From Rhodocollybia butyracea (taxonomy: Eukaryota > Basidiomycota > Agaricomycetes > Agaricales > Omphalotaceae): 64,000 nucleotides of DNA. Both the position numbers and the translations under genes were made by a program. Positions within the stretch are counted from its first letter, which is position 1. Each line of letters starts with the position of its first letter. Where the stretch lies: assembly GCA_015501585.1 (NCBI GenBank), contig JADNRY010000264.1, positions 1 through 64,000 of the forward strand, given 5' to 3'. This document shows positions 23,419 to 35,553 of the stretch, one piece after another. Under the pieces are notes generated by a model. It was not told the DNA's origin, did no database searches, and was given only the letters and a program-made list of their open reading frames with translations.

Positions 23419-23974
23419 ATACTGTGTGGAAGGGTCTTTGCAGCTTCCATGGTAATGTGCAGCATTATCCCAAGTTGTGTTGAGAAGATAAGTAATGAAT
23501 GTATGTGATAGTGTTAGGTAGTAAAATATTAATGATAGTCATGGTGGTGGTTGTTAATAAATGAAAAAAGAGTGTGTATATGCCTATAGTGTAGAATCGG
23601 GTCATAACAGCGCTCTTCAATCTTGGGACCTGGCTACAAGTTTTCAAGCTTCAGGCTTCTTGCGAGTTTCAAGACCCACCTAGTATACAAGAAGTGTTTC
23701 GTCAACAAAAGACAATAAACAGTTAGCATATATAGCGATATGACAATCGACCGTGCCCTCAGCTGCAGTCGTGCAAAAACGAGCTACAAGATCACATATA
23801 AGACCGTGATGTAATTAAGAAGTTGAAGCGCCCGGGCCTTGCCTGGGCCCATACTCAAGCAAACGCGCGTCCAATGAATCAGCCCTAACCCTCCCCTCTC
23901 ACTCAGTCTGCGGTGCAGCTCGGGCTTCTCCCGACTGGACGGGGTCATCGTCTTCACACACAGAATGAATTGGC

Positions 23975-24570
23975 TAATTTTGCATAGAGTAAGACTCTGT
24001 GCGCGGTACTTTTTGGATTGTGACTTTCCATCGTCAACCTATTTCGCATTGAGTAAGACTCGGTGCTTTCAGTATGACCATCGTTGGCCAGTTTTGCAGA
24101 GTAAGACTGTGTGTCGCCCATTTTGAGATATGGCTTTTCCATCAGAGATGAACGTGGAACCTCGCGCAGAGTAAGACTTTGTGCCTTTCCAAATACGACT
24201 TTGCAGTATCGTCCAATTTTGCGCAGAGTAAGACTCAGTGCATAGGCATCTTTGGCAACTCAGTGCGTCGCACTTTTCAGGCTATGCCTCAATTCCATCG
24301 TCGACCAATCTCGCAGCGCTTCATACTTTCCAGATATGACTGTCCATCATCGATTTCGCATTGAGTAAGACTCGGTGCTTTCAGTATGACCATCGTTGGC
24401 CAGTTTTGCAGAGTAAGACTGTGTGTCGCCCATTTTGAGATATGGCTTTTCCATCAGAGATGAACGTGGAACCTCGTGCAGAGTAAGACTTTGTGCCTTT
24501 CCAAATACGACTTTGCAGTATCGTCCAATTTTGCGCAGAGTAAGACTCAGTGCATAGGCATCTTTGGCAT
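23975..24570. repeat. Interspersed tandem array with a ~210-bp higher-order duplication
   Basis: The word AGAGTAAGACT (or TGAGTAAGACT) followed by a short GTG block recurs about nine times at 46-70 bp spacing. A longer block at about 24045-24256 is repeated almost exactly at 24357-24569, differing by a single base or so. No ORF spans it convincingly. Confidence 0.88.
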
Positions 24571-26722
24571 TGTACTTTTCAGATATGTAGTTGTATCTAA
24601 AAAGTGCAATGCACCGTGTTTTATACTCAAGACATAGTCCACGGGCTCTTCATTGTTGGCCATAGTCACAAAAATCCGGTCATCTTAAGCTTTAACTTGA
24701 TGCTGCCTGTATGTGAAGTGAGCATCGAGGTTGAATGTTAGTCTACAATCTACATTACTTGGTCTCTTTACTAACTTTGAACGCTAGCAAAGGATCATAC
24801 AAGCTCGACGGTCGATGGCGACACCGGTTGCCTGGTCACTAGTACGAAATTAGAACCATGTGAAGCTCACCTGTTAGTCAATATACCACTGGAACAAGTC
24901 TTAGTATCTGGCTGCCGCATGTGCACGAAGCGTCATGCATATCTGAGTGCTTCCATGCGTAGGCGCTGTTTCCAAGTGTTGGAGGCTGGTCTTGGACAAA
25001 GCTTACCCAGACGTCTTTATTTCTTGCGAGGCTGGCATTGGCAATCATGCGTTAATTTCCGGTTGCTCTTCAAGCCATTGTTTGAAGTCAGCTTCAAGCT
25101 TGTGCTCAAAACCACTGTCTCATTAAGAACAACGATAAAGACATCAGTAATTGTAAAATCTACGGTTTTTTTTGGTTCAAAATTGCGTCCCTAAAACCCT
25201 CTACCTATACTAGGTACTGGGAATATTCAAATTCTGCTTCGTCAGCAGTGTCCGCTAAAAGGAAACATGTTTTTCGGTGAGTGCGCCTTTCAGAATGGAT
25301 AACTGGGTGACATACGTCCTTACTCTCCATACCGATACATCTGGAGTTGAGCTGAGTAGAGTAGCATATTGTAGATATAGCGGGGCGAGTATCAGGGAAC
25401 GCATCCATGTCGAGCCTTGGGAAGGCCCATGCGTTCTAGCTCGCCTTCTCTCGTGCTTGTGATATATGAGTTGCCCCGATCCAGGCATTGTTGTCCACAC
25501 TCTGGTAATCTCTGTGTGTTGACAGTAGTAACCAGCAACGGCCTGACCGCCAATATTTATATTTATCACGATTGGTATGTTGGGTACTTGTGGCCACCCC
25601 TATAGTCAAGAATATCAATCCATTATATCAATCCGATAGTAGAAGATCCACATCCGAAAACTACTTCCAGAGGTTTTGCCATAGATATTACAATAGATAA
25701 ATAGTGCGACTCGTGTTTACCATACGCATGCAGCGGGAGCAAATTGTACCAATATATCTGTAGAGTACATCATCATAAGGCCCATTACAGTACATCGCAG
25801 AACAGCCCTTCTGAAACAGTTCTTTGCTTAACTTACACCTTCTGCAACATTTTTTGTGCCTGAAACATGAGACCATTTACTGTAGGCAGCTAGTTTGCTG
25901 TTTATTTCTCGATCAAACACTCCCCTTAGGTGCTTGACCCGTTACATGACCTCTGGTTAGGATTTCCAGCAACTTTCCTTTGCCGCGCCGGGTTGCTTAA
26001 AGCAAGAGGAAAGAGAGGAGTGAGGGTGAAACTTTAGTGACACCAAAAGATGAGCAGAAACTAGCGTTTCATTGCAAAGTTAGGAGGGAACAATATTACA
26101 ATGTGATATTCAACTCATGATGGCAGGAGCCTTATCGAAATATGTACATGATAATTGATTATGAATAGGCTGGATTATTGTAGGCATTGTCATTTCAAGT
26201 CATCCGATAGCATACTTTCCCCGATTTACTGATGAAGTTTTCAATATGAAGCTTGATTGATACAAACTCGCAGGGATGGGCACGATTACGATGCCTTTGT
26301 GTGCGGTTGGTGGAAGAGGGTGGCAAAGCATTAGGTGCATTCCGGGAGGATATAAAGCTGCGAGGTTCCAAAGATCTAAAAGGGCTGGAATAATTGCAAC
26401 TCGACGTGCCAGGGTTGTTGAAAGGCTGTTGTTTCGTATCGACAGACACTCCAAAATGGTCACACAATATTGACAGAACCACGGTTTATTCTCCGGCGAG
26501 ACACAATGTGCTACGAGCGGCAGAGAAACAAAGAAGACGACTAAACAAGAATAAGAACAACGATCATGGTGGGGATACTCTCTAGAAGAAGGATAACAAA
26601 ACGTAGATATAAAAGGACGGTGGCAGTGTAAGAGCACCTGTAAGTATACGCCATACTTACAGTTGTATCCTACAGTCTATAGCATGACCGGAAGGATAAA
26701 AGGCTGCCGAAAATATTCGCTG
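24571..26722. other. No gene recognised
   Basis: Several overlapping open frames occur on both strands (for example 25255-25569 and 26200-26637, minus). None has a recognisable motif, intron pattern or repeat boundary. Confidence 0.5.
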
Positions 26723-27255
26723 TTACTGATATGACTTTGTGGGTGTCTTAGAGACAGCACAAACAAACCGAACCGGAATATCAGCATAAAAGAGCAGGTC
26801 GAGATGATCCAGATCCTCCATGAAAGCTCCAATGATATCAATTCTGCGAGCTTTGGCACAATTGATTATTCCTTGTTTAGGGCCTAACCAGTGATTACAA
26901 GCGTTCAACTCGAGTATTTGCGGTCGCAGGCACGCGACTCGAAGAAAACTCTTCTCGAGAAGCTGGGAGATGTAACCAGTAGGCATTTGATTTGAGTAGA
27001 CCCTAAAATAAGATACTCGTCACTCTGGGTGTAGGCGGAGGGCATATGTTCGAGAACATTGTTCGCTAATGCCTCAAGCGTACCCAAACCCGAACATATG
27101 CCGCTCGAAGGTAGTTCAATGAAATGATGAGCAGTTGGGATCACCCAAATACAATGAAACGTGTACTGAGGATCTGGCGATGGACTTTTAATAAGAGTTA
27201 GATCATCGAGCTGCTGTTGACAAAAAGGGCTGGGAAAAGAAGAGGATCGTGACAT
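26723..27255 (-). pseudogene. Unknown protein-coding remnant with one frameshift
   Basis: From an ATG at 27255 the minus strand reads MSRSSSFPSPFCQQQLDDLT, through IWVIPTAHHFIELPSSGI, to TQSDEYLIL. The sense frame then shifts near 27000 and continues MPTGYISQLLEKSFLRVACL, then LNACNHWLGPKQG and MEDLDHLDLLFYADIP, ending about 26723. Both frames look protein-like and adjoin, so a single gene with a small indel is likely. I do not recognise a domain. The composition resembles agaricomycete-specific hypothetical proteins often linked to transposons. Confidence 0.4.
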
Positions 27256-29060
27256 CCAAAGTGATTATCGCGCCTCATACGCACCCGGCACGCGCGGTGG
27301 AGGAAGGTACACGACAGTACACAACATATGTATTAGGTGATGAGACTAGTATAAGTATCTCCATTCCGACTCGTCCATCCATGGACCGAAGCACTATAGA
27401 CTTGAGGTGAACAAATACTCGTGAGGAAGGCGACAGACCTACTAGAACTCTCAGCATATTGGGTAAGAAGACCTGGGCAAGCCTAAACGGCCTGCAAGCC
27501 ACCGTAGGCAGTTGTTTGGCCGCCTTGACTGATGGTGAATCAATATTGAGGAAGTTTATCTCGGACTGAAACGACTTGCTGGCTATCTGAGTCCGAATGA
27601 TATGTCAACACTAGTTCTCGTACCCAACCGTAATATTGCAGATGGACAGAACGACATCGAGTCGTCCCGGCCAGCACTGGCTTTATTCTTTAACCAGGTT
27701 TCTTTCCTGAAGATACACGTACATTCGCTAACCTTAATAATGACTGCTAACCACAGCGTCCATCTAAATATTTTCTCAACCAGTAGACTAACTTGTAAGG
27801 TGTATTAGTTTTTGCGGAGCGCGTCTATTTTTCATACCGATATTGGGATTCACGTGTCACTCTCCCCCGACGGCCATGGTTTTTGGAAAAACCTATTCAC
27901 CTGAACATTGAACTTACAGCTTCACTGACGCACGACCCGCTCACATGCGGGGTATTTATTGGAATAGATTTACAGTAATTGACAGTAATTCAAGCTGAAA
28001 ATATGGTTTCAGGCAAACCTGAATAATAGTCATATACAGTCGTCTCCTTCCGAAATAGGACCATGTCACTGTCACTACCTCTGGTTCAAGTGAACATCTC
28101 TAAACTCATGCATTGATTGTGGAGCTTTGATTAACCGATTTAAGGATGCAGGCGCTCACATCGCAGTCACTACTAAGTATGTCTTCCTTCATGCATGCCT
28201 TCGCAAGATATCGGTAACATTCCACATACGACAGGTAGTGTCGACAATGCCTAACAACTAACGTCAACAACAGGTACAGTCACTAGGTTATTCAATTGTC
28301 CTGTTTCTAGTCGTAAGCTTTACTACTTCCGTTTTCTTGTGGAGCATTAAATGTAGGTGACGTAGGTATTTACACAGCTTACTAGATGTATGCCATCGTA
28401 GCAGCGTCTGTAGTGGGTTCATCAAATTATGAGTGCACTAACTCCGCAAATCTTTCGCAGATCTGCTCAGTGCAGAATCGGTTAACTTCCTGCGTCTGAA
28501 CGTTGAACCTTCAAGCTTTTCTCACCACAAAGTTTGTACTGATCAGTGCTGGCACACTTGCTGCCTACACATGATTTACTATCCACCCCACATCCTGGTG
28601 AACCCAATTCTGGCGTGATGCAAACAGACCTTTGCAGAGTGAGTTCTTCTGTAGAGTATCAGAGAAGTGTATTGTGTCGTTGACTTTTTTGGATGCCTGT
28701 TATATTTTTGAATGCATTATGTAACGATGAGAATGTGGATAGCTGCTCAAAGAGTCTATAACGGTATGTTGTACAACGCTCTTGAGGGTTACGCAGTCTC
28801 ATTCTATCGAAAGCTAAGGTACAACTTCTTGACTGTTCTTTAGCCACACCTGAAGCTTACAAAAGCTTCTTGAGGGACATCTTGAGGATAGCCTAAAAGT
28901 ACTCTCCTGGGTCTCCTTTGTTGCCTAGAAACTGAGGGAATTATAGCTCGTCCCCTGGCAGCCTATGAAATCTAGAGCTTCCAGGTCATTGGGAGCACCT
29001 GGTAGCTCCTCAGGAAGATGTGAATCATCCTTGGCAAAGGGGTGTTTTTCCGGATGAATG
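27256..29060. other. No gene recognised
   Basis: The stretch holds only short, motif-free open frames. No bounded repeat or RNA gene was found. Confidence 0.5.
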
Positions 29061-29094
29061 ATATCAACTAATCTTCCAGCTCTCCCTCCCTCTC

Positions 29095-29740
29095 AACTTC
29101 CGGGACCATCTACCATGAACTCCAACAAAACCTCCTCGAGATACAAGTCCTCCAACCGCGAAAACAACCCATCTATCAAAGACGCACCAGATGCCCAGCC
29201 AATCTCTCCATTCAAGACATCCGCTTCATGAACGTCAATTTTGCGTACAGCCCGAGCTGCCCAGTGTTCTCTATTCACCATCTCAGCCGCCAAACACACT
29301 GCCATCGCCGGGCCCTCGGGATGCGGAATTACACAATCCTCAGGCTTCTCTTCCGTTTCTACGATCCCTCCTCCGGGAAGATCTTCATCGGATACCAGGA
29401 CATCGCGCAGATGCAGATTGCGAGCCTGTGGCACGCCATTGGCGTTGTTCCACAGGATACGCCGCTGTTCCACATGCATGTTATGCATAATGTGCGATAC
29501 AGGAATTTGGATAGGTGGCAGGAAAGGCAACAATGGGGATCACAGACTTCCGCGATGGTTGAGCTCATGAAGAATGTCCATAATACGCTTTTGAGGGAAT
29601 CGCGCACGGCTGTGGTTATTGCTCATTGTCTGAGGACTGTTGTTGAGGTCAACTTGAGTGTTGTACTACAGGAGGGGAGGATTGCGGAGCAGGGAACACA
29701 CGAGGAACTGATGAGAAGGGAGGGTTGTATTTTCGGTCGT
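29095..29740 (+). pseudogene. ATM1-type mitochondrial ABC transporter, nucleotide-binding-domain pseudogene
   Basis: Pieces in shifting frames match the C-terminal ATPase domain of half-transporters that export a sulfur or iron-sulfur precursor from mitochondria (ATM1/ABCB7 class). They are a linker-like ENNPSIKDAPDAQPIS, then IRFMNVNFAYSPSCPV, a degraded Walker A (GPSGCGITQS in one frame), LRLLFRFYDPSSGKIFIGYQ and MQIASLWHAIGVVPQDTPLF. Later pieces are VHNTLLRESRTAVVIAH, EGRIAEQGTHEELMRREG. The ABC signature and Walker B are missing: the sequence jumps from the post-Q-loop region to the end of the domain. No transmembrane half is present. At least two frameshifts, the damaged Walker A and the internal deletion make it non-functional. 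It is probably a duplicated fragment of the genome's true ATM1. Confidence 0.85.
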
Positions 29741-31003
29741 GGTAGCAGTAGCAGGCGCAGGCGGAGTCGATTTTCCTGTACCGTATTTTTGTTTACCTAT
29801 TCAAATAAAATATTGTATCATGTACCTTGCTTATTATCTATCTTCCCATTGAGCCCAAGTAACCGCCACGCGAGAGCGCTGGCCCACTGCTAGTCTAAAC
29901 AAAAGCCGAATGAATTGCACCATAATTTAAACCAGAATTAAACAACGGTTTTGAACTTTGAAATACAATGCTTTGTTCAAACATGGACTCTGGCCAAATT
30001 CAGAGTTGAAGGCACCTGAATATGACATCCTAACGCTGTTCACGAGTCGCACATACTTACCTAAAACTCTCGCCAATTGCTTCTGCCTCCTGACCTCTAG
30101 TCATGACTTGCTTGTGACTTGCCCTTCAAGACACTATTTTGTCAGTTAATGATCACAGAGCAAGTATAAGTAACAACTGCTACTCACTTCGTGCATTGAG
30201 ATGAGGTAGCTAGTCTGGTGCCCGTACCTGGTGAGTGGTGCTGATGGTGGTGGTCAACAAGAGAAAGGCAAACAAAGTAGAACTGACTTCGCTAATGGCA
30301 GTGGACTAGCCACGTGCATCAGGCTGAACAATGGAATCAAACAATACTTAAACATTTGAATTTTTGAACGGTTTGGGCCATTGTAAGCCATTGTTTGATT
30401 TTATTGTGTAGTTGTGAGCTGGTAACCTGACTTCGAAAAGTTCTATTACCTTCGCTTATTTGCTTTTCTCTTGTCAACTTTCACCACCTTCAACAGCACC
30501 ACCCCTTTGCCATGGCCAGTTGTGGGCAAGCTAGCCACCTCATTTCGAAAATTTCGACGACTTCCACAGATAGAGTGCAACTCTGCACAAGTGTATGTGT
30601 AATTGGTGAGTTTTTTTGAGCTCCTGATTGTCCCTGAAACTTGCAGCCTGTACTAAGATCTAACCTACATTCAGAGGCTGAAGGATTTGGAGTGAGTGAA
30701 TAGCGAGAGTCCCAGGCTTTGTCCCACAAGATAGCAATCGACCGTCTAATCAGGTTATCTTAATTTTGGTGAGTCTGCTTTGTGTGTGGCGTGTGTTTTA
30801 AATAATAAGCTAAGTACACCAAGTTGTGGTTTAGCTTAGTGTACATAAGTTTAAATGGTGAGGATTTTTGACGCGGTCTTTGTTCAAAGGGTCTGGTTTA
30901 AATCACACAGTTTGTTCAAATATTAGTTTACTATGTTCTCACTTAAATGTTTTGTTTAAATGCTGGTCAACTTCGATAGTAGATTATACATTGCACCGCT
31001 CAC
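29741..31003. other. No gene; fold-back sequences
   Basis: An inverted repeat at about 30190-30570 is listed separately. Outside it, ATTTAAACCAGA near 29929 and its complement near 30897 hint at an older, larger inverted-repeat element. The evidence is weak. Confidence 0.4.
30190..30570. repeat. Degenerate fold-back element
   Basis: The left arm (GATGAGGTAGCTAGTC... GTCAACAAGAGAAAGGCAAA) and the right arm, read in reverse (AATGAGGTGGCTAGCTTG... GTTGACAAGAGAAAAGCAAA), are similar over about 130 bases. The loop is about 100 bases. No target duplication was found. Confidence 0.55.
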
Positions 31004-31791
31004 TAGAGATGTCCACGAGTCCAAGTCTTCACAAGTACTCGCGGATCCCAGGATCCGTTTCCCACGGGTCAGGCGCGGGTCACAAGTCAGACATTTGCAA
31101 TTTTCAGTTGACTTGCAAGTACTTGTGTGACTTGTGCAAGCAATATGAACTCATATATTTGTTGTTGGTGATCAAAACTTACAGTAATTAATAGTATCAT
31201 ATTTATTATAGTACTTATCAAGTACTGCCACACATGTTTGAGGTTGTAGACAGCTCACAGCGACTGAGCGCTTATTTTAGCGCCCAATCGCCGTAGGCTG
31301 TCTACAATCCAAAGCCTAACTGTCAGTACATTTTTACTTCATACCATAGTATGAGATTAGTGTAACAAGTAAAGTACAGGTTTTTAATAGCATTATACAC
31401 TGTACAATCACTGTATGCAAGTAAATAATGGTAAATACTTGTGAATATAGCTGTAACTACTTGATTAGTGTGCGGATCCACAAGTACTTGTGAGACCCGC
31501 AAGTAATACTTGCGAGTCAGTGACCTGTTTCTCACGAGTCAGCCGCGGGTCACAAGTCAGGCCTTTTAGGCCACAAGTACTTGCGCTCCGGATCCAAGTA
31601 TACTTGCACTGCCTGCAAATCAACATAAATTTTTGTGGAAGTAGTACAATTATGTTAAACATGTGTGAAGGTAGTAAGATTATGTTAAAATTGTATGAGG
31701 TTTCATACAATTTTAACATAATTTTACTATTTGCACCAAAATTTATGGTGATTTGCATGCAGTGTTGGATCCGGACTTGTGGACATCTCTA
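31004..31791. mobile_element. hAT-like MITE, 788 bp, with 8-bp target duplications
   Basis: Termini are TAGAGATGTCCACGAGTCC and a near-perfect inverted copy ending GGACATCTCTA. CCGCTCAC is duplicated exactly at 30996-31003 and 31792-31799. It shares the AAGTACTTG-type subterminal words with the MITE at 1163-1942, so the two are one family. It contains a nested palindromic block at 31607-31764. Confidence 0.92.
31607..31764. repeat. Nested palindrome inside the MITE
   Basis: Outer arms CACTGC.TGCAAATC and the inverse GATTTGCAT.GCAGTG flank inner arms of a perfect 20-bp hairpin (31679-31698 and 31703-31722) with a 4-base loop. It is probably a smaller fold-back inserted in, or generated within, the MITE. 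Confidence 0.8.
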
Positions 31792-31911
31792 CCGCTCACA
31801 TATTGTAAGTATTGAGTGGTTTGAAAGGTATACCAGCTATGGAGCTCCTCTATGTAATTATAGGGCAAAATATTGCTTTGTGGTTGTGCTGAACGATGAA
31901 GAGAGCTGTGG

Positions 31912-32677
31912 AAGGAAGCATGTACCGGAAACGTTTGCCGGTGCTTCCGCTCGCTGTTCCAAACAGTGAACAGAGGAAGAAAATAATTTCTGTTCAGGTG
32001 GGGATCTCCCGGAAGCTCATGGGGAGGTGCATTTGCTCCCCTTAAAGCCAAAACTACATGCAAACATCCCAGGAGTAGCCCGAAATACCCTCTCCTTTGT
32101 AAAGGGATGCAGTGAAACTCATGCTTACTATGTAAAACAGTGCACTCAAGAAGGAACAACTTCATCTATAAGTTTGATATACTAGTGATAGACTTAAATG
32201 CACTATTTAGACATACTATGACAAAATCAGAACTATTGAATAAGTTTAACAGTCTCAAGCAGGAAATAAGTCACTTAAGGATGCACATAAGTACAAGAAC
32301 TTGAATGAATCTAAGTAATACAGTATCAAGATTGCTAGACCCTTACAACATGGCGGAATTTAATGTACAGTAGAGAGCTACAATAGACGGCTCCATTGCT
32401 CAAGCATGAAAGCTGTACCACAAGTCTTTCTTTCTTGGGCTCACTGTTTTAGATAGTGAGCATGAGTTTGACTACATCTCTTTAATAAGGAAGGAATATC
32501 TCAGGCTACTTCACATATTTTGCATATAATCTTGGGTTGAAGAGCACTAAATTTTCCTCCCCATGCGCTTCCGTGAGATCCGCACCCAATTAGAAATAAT
32601 CTTCTCCCTCTGTCCATCGTTTGGAACAGTGAGCAGAAGCACCGGAAAACTTTTCCGGTATCTTCACATGCTTCAAC
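31912..32677. mobile_element. Long-arm fold-back element
   Basis: Arms of roughly 250-270 bp (31912-32165 and about 32410-32677) are imperfect inverted copies, sharing words such as AACTCATGCTTACTAT and CCGGTGCTTC. A loop of about 240 bp separates them. Both arms could encode similar peptides (ETFAGASARCSK and EKFSGASAHCSK), so they may derive from a transposase exon. Clean target duplications were not found. Confidence 0.7.
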
Positions 32678-32974
32678 CTCTCATTATATGATAAAGTATA
32701 CAATATACACAAGCACAGCAAGTGAATGAAAGCCCAGGTGTGAAGGAACAGAGTGTACACTGTGACAGAGGCCAGAAGTGTAGTCCTGGACTGCAAGCAG
32801 CAGATCACAGTGACGGCGAAAGTGACAGACCTCAAGGCTCATTCACACAAACGGAAAATATACCCGAGAGCTCAATGACATCGAAGTCTAATCAAGGTCC
32901 ACCTGAGATATAGTGCTTTTATTGCGCTACTGTAATAGCAGATCTTTATGGTAACTGCCTATAGCATCACACCC
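32678..32974. other. No gene recognised
   Basis: A short stretch between the fold-back element and the Copia LTR with no recognised feature. Confidence 0.5.
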
Positions 32975-33567
32975 CCCATGTGTAGAAACAGCGGTCAGCC
33001 AACACAAGGTCGACACCATACTCACCTGGAAGTGTGTGGAGGTTACAGGAGATAGAAGAGTGCTTGTTGAGAGCAGGGCAAGTGTCCAGACAAGTAGTAG
33101 GATTCTTGGTTATTGTTACAGGAAAATATCTACAGTATTTATACTACAGAATATAATAAACCCTATAACAATGTATGAGTCTACTTGAGTTGTACTGCTA
33201 AACATAGTGCATATACATGTGCATAATGTACCCTAGAAGATGGAGTCCGTATGGTAATTCTATAGGTAATGTTCATAGGTACTGCAAGGCAGCATACAAG
33301 CTACGTATCATAAGACTAATAGTGAATGGCATAATTGACTACATCTATACAGAGTAATAAGACGAGAGTGGAATGGAGCACAAGGTAAGTAAGTAAGAAT
33401 AGACGAGAGCACGATAATAAAGCAATGGCGAGTGGGCAGGATAAAGATAGTACAACTAGTTCACATACCAGTAGTTACAGCGAGAGAGAACGTTCCATAG
33501 ATAGTAACGAAGTGGGAAGACTGTTCCATAGTAAGTATAATGAAGTTGATAGATGACAAAGTCCAAC
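32975..33567 (-). repeat. Copia 3' LTR, chimeric
   Basis: From 33567 down to about 33351 it matches the 5' LTR. From 33350 down to about 32975 it instead matches repeat B at 8143-8525, including a different TATA region. The junction is just upstream of the TATA box. Both LTRs of one insertion should be copies of each other, so this half-and-half structure is abnormal. Confidence 0.85.
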
Positions 33568-33580
33568 ACTCCTCCTCAAA
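33568..33580 (-). other. Copia polypurine tract
   Basis: The minus strand reads GTTTGAGGAGGAG immediately before the 3' LTR start TGTTGGAC. This is the usual primer for plus-strand DNA synthesis. It overlaps the end of the pol frame. Confidence 0.8.
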
Positions 33581-35553
33581 CCTTTGCAAGTCCCATAGAC
33601 GATGCGAAGTGTTTGGCTTTTGCTGAAGTCAAAGCCTTGGTGAAAATGTCTGCCGTCATGTCCTCGGTTGGACAGTAAGTAAGTCGAATGTTACCTTCTT
33701 CAATAGCATACCGAATGAAATGATACCGTATGTCGATGTGTTTGGTCCGTGCATGAAACCTGTCATCTTTCGCTAAAGCAATGGCTGATTGGTTGTCCGA
33801 GTGAAGTGTGATAGGTCCGGCGATTGGTGTGAACAACTCGGAGATGAGGTTTCGAAGCCAAATTGCTTCCTTGGCTGCATGCGTGAGAGCGACGTACTCT
33901 GCTTCTGTAGTGGATAGAGAGATGGTGTCCTGTCGCTTTGATGACCATGATACTGCTCCGCCATTAAGCATAAAAACGTATCCTGATATGGCATGTCTGT
34001 CCTCTTGGGACATTCCATCGGCGTCCGTAAATCCCTCGACAGGATGTTTCTGCACTCCTCCTGAAGTTAGCCAATAATCCCGGGTATATTTCAGATAAGC
34101 GTATACACGCCTAAGTCCGTTCCAATGAGCGATGCCTGGATTCTGTGAGAATCGGGCAAGAATGGCAACCGTATAGGTGATGTCGGGTCGTGTGGCAATG
34201 GAAAGATATTGGAGAGCACCAAGTGCTTCTTGGTAAGGCTTATCCCGCATGGCGGCGATATCCTCCACAGTTTGTGGCATCTGGTCTTTGGTGAGATGAA
34301 TATGGGGGTCGAAAGGAATGGAGAGTGGCTTTATGTCAGAGAATCCGTAGCGGCTAAGAATAGCATCAATGTATGATCGCTGTGATAAATGGATAGATCT
34401 GCTGTGAAGTGATCTCTGAATCTCAATTCCAAGTAGCCAATGAATTTCGCCCTGATCTGTGACCTCGATAATCGCGCTGATAGATTTCTTCAGCTGTGCC
34501 ATAATTTCCAGAGTTTTGGTAACCAATGTCATATCATCCACATGGATGAAAATGATTGTGAATGGGTCGGTGCGATAAAATATGGCATGATCAAAATCTG
34601 ACCGTTTGAAGCCTAGCTTCGTCATGATTTCCCTGAATCGCAAATACCATCTTCGACCTGCTTGTTTAAGTCCGTACAAGGCAAGTTTGAGTCGAAGTAC
34701 TTGTCTGGGTTTTACACCTAGATTAATGCCGGTTGGTGCCTTCATGTAGATCTTTTCGCTGTCATCAAGTTTGCCATAGAGATATGCCGATTTGACATCC
34801 ATCTGATGAATGATCCAGCTGTGTTCAGCTGCGATGCTGAGAATAGTTCTGGCTGATGCAAGTTTGGCAACTGATGCGAAAGTTTCATCTGGAAAATAAT
34901 CAACATCTGGGATTTGATTAAATCCTCGCACCACAAGTCTGGCTCTGTGACTAGTAAGCCGTCCTTGTTCATCTTTCTTGGTCCGATAAACCCATTTGGA
35001 TGTGAGAATGTTTGCATCCGATGGTGCCATGACTAACTATATCGTAAGTTCCACGCTGGTTGAGTCTGGATATCTCCTCGTTCATGGCTTCTTGCCATTT
35101 CGGCCAATCAGGTCGGCGCATAGCTTCTGCAACTGATAAAGGATCTGATTCGATTTCAGATGTGACTTGTGCAAGCAATGCTGTAAGGTATCGGAGTTCC
35201 GTGTTACCCTCTGCTGATCCTTCAATGATATCCCTGATTTTCTGAGTGGGTCGCCTGACACGTTTTCTGGTAAGTTGTTCCGGCGGGATGGGCTCTGCAA
35301 TTTCGTCAGGTACAGGAATAATAGGCTGTTCCGACTCAGTGACTGATGTTTCCAAATTTTCCAAATTTCCATCCTCCTCCTCAATGAGTTGGATCTGCCT
35401 GTTGGAAATTGTTACGTTCCGTTCCGTGGTAACTGTTCGTCGCTGTGGCCAATAGATAAAATATCCATTAGATTCCGTGTCTATACCTATCCATCTTCCT
35501 TCTTGTGCCTGTGGTTCAAATTTTCCTGGCTCTTTCTCCTTCTTTACATACAC
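33576..35553 (-). pseudogene. Copia reverse transcriptase and RNase H part of Pol
   Basis: The frame 35553-34969 carries the linker, then a one-base shift near 35035 leads into a 484-codon frame. That frame has the RT motifs KWVYRTKKDEQGR, DVKSAYLYGKLD, LKLALYGLKQAGRRWY and IIFIHVDDMTLV (active-site FIHVDD, commoner form YVDD). RNase H follows with GFTDADGMSQEDRHAISGY, STTEAEYVAL and HSDNQSAIALA, ending KHIDIRYHFIR... GLAKV. The RT and RNase H domains themselves are unbroken; the shift before them prevents a single polyprotein. Confidence 0.92.

Larger units (their letters stand above)
22488..23609 (-). mobile_element. Solo LTR, 1122 bp, with 5-bp target duplication GCGCT
   Basis: It starts TGTTATGACTCG and ends CGGGTCATAACA, giving TG...CA termini that are inverted copies. 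The 5-bp GCGCT flanks it exactly (22483-22487 and 23610-23614). On the minus strand it begins TGTTATGACCCG, identical to the start of the solo LTR at 39239-39883, so the two are relatives. A TATATAAG box near 23190 on the minus strand suggests minus orientation. It has no internal coding region: the partner LTR and the body were lost by LTR-LTR recombination. It contains an internal minisatellite and a TGAGTCA array. Confidence 0.9.

Noticed and set aside
23975..24570. Repeat array as a coding repeat protein
   Set aside because: Open frames on both strands are short and broken between units.
29228..29893. Intact ABC transporter
   Set aside because: No membrane domain, broken Walker A, missing signature and Walker B, frameshifts.
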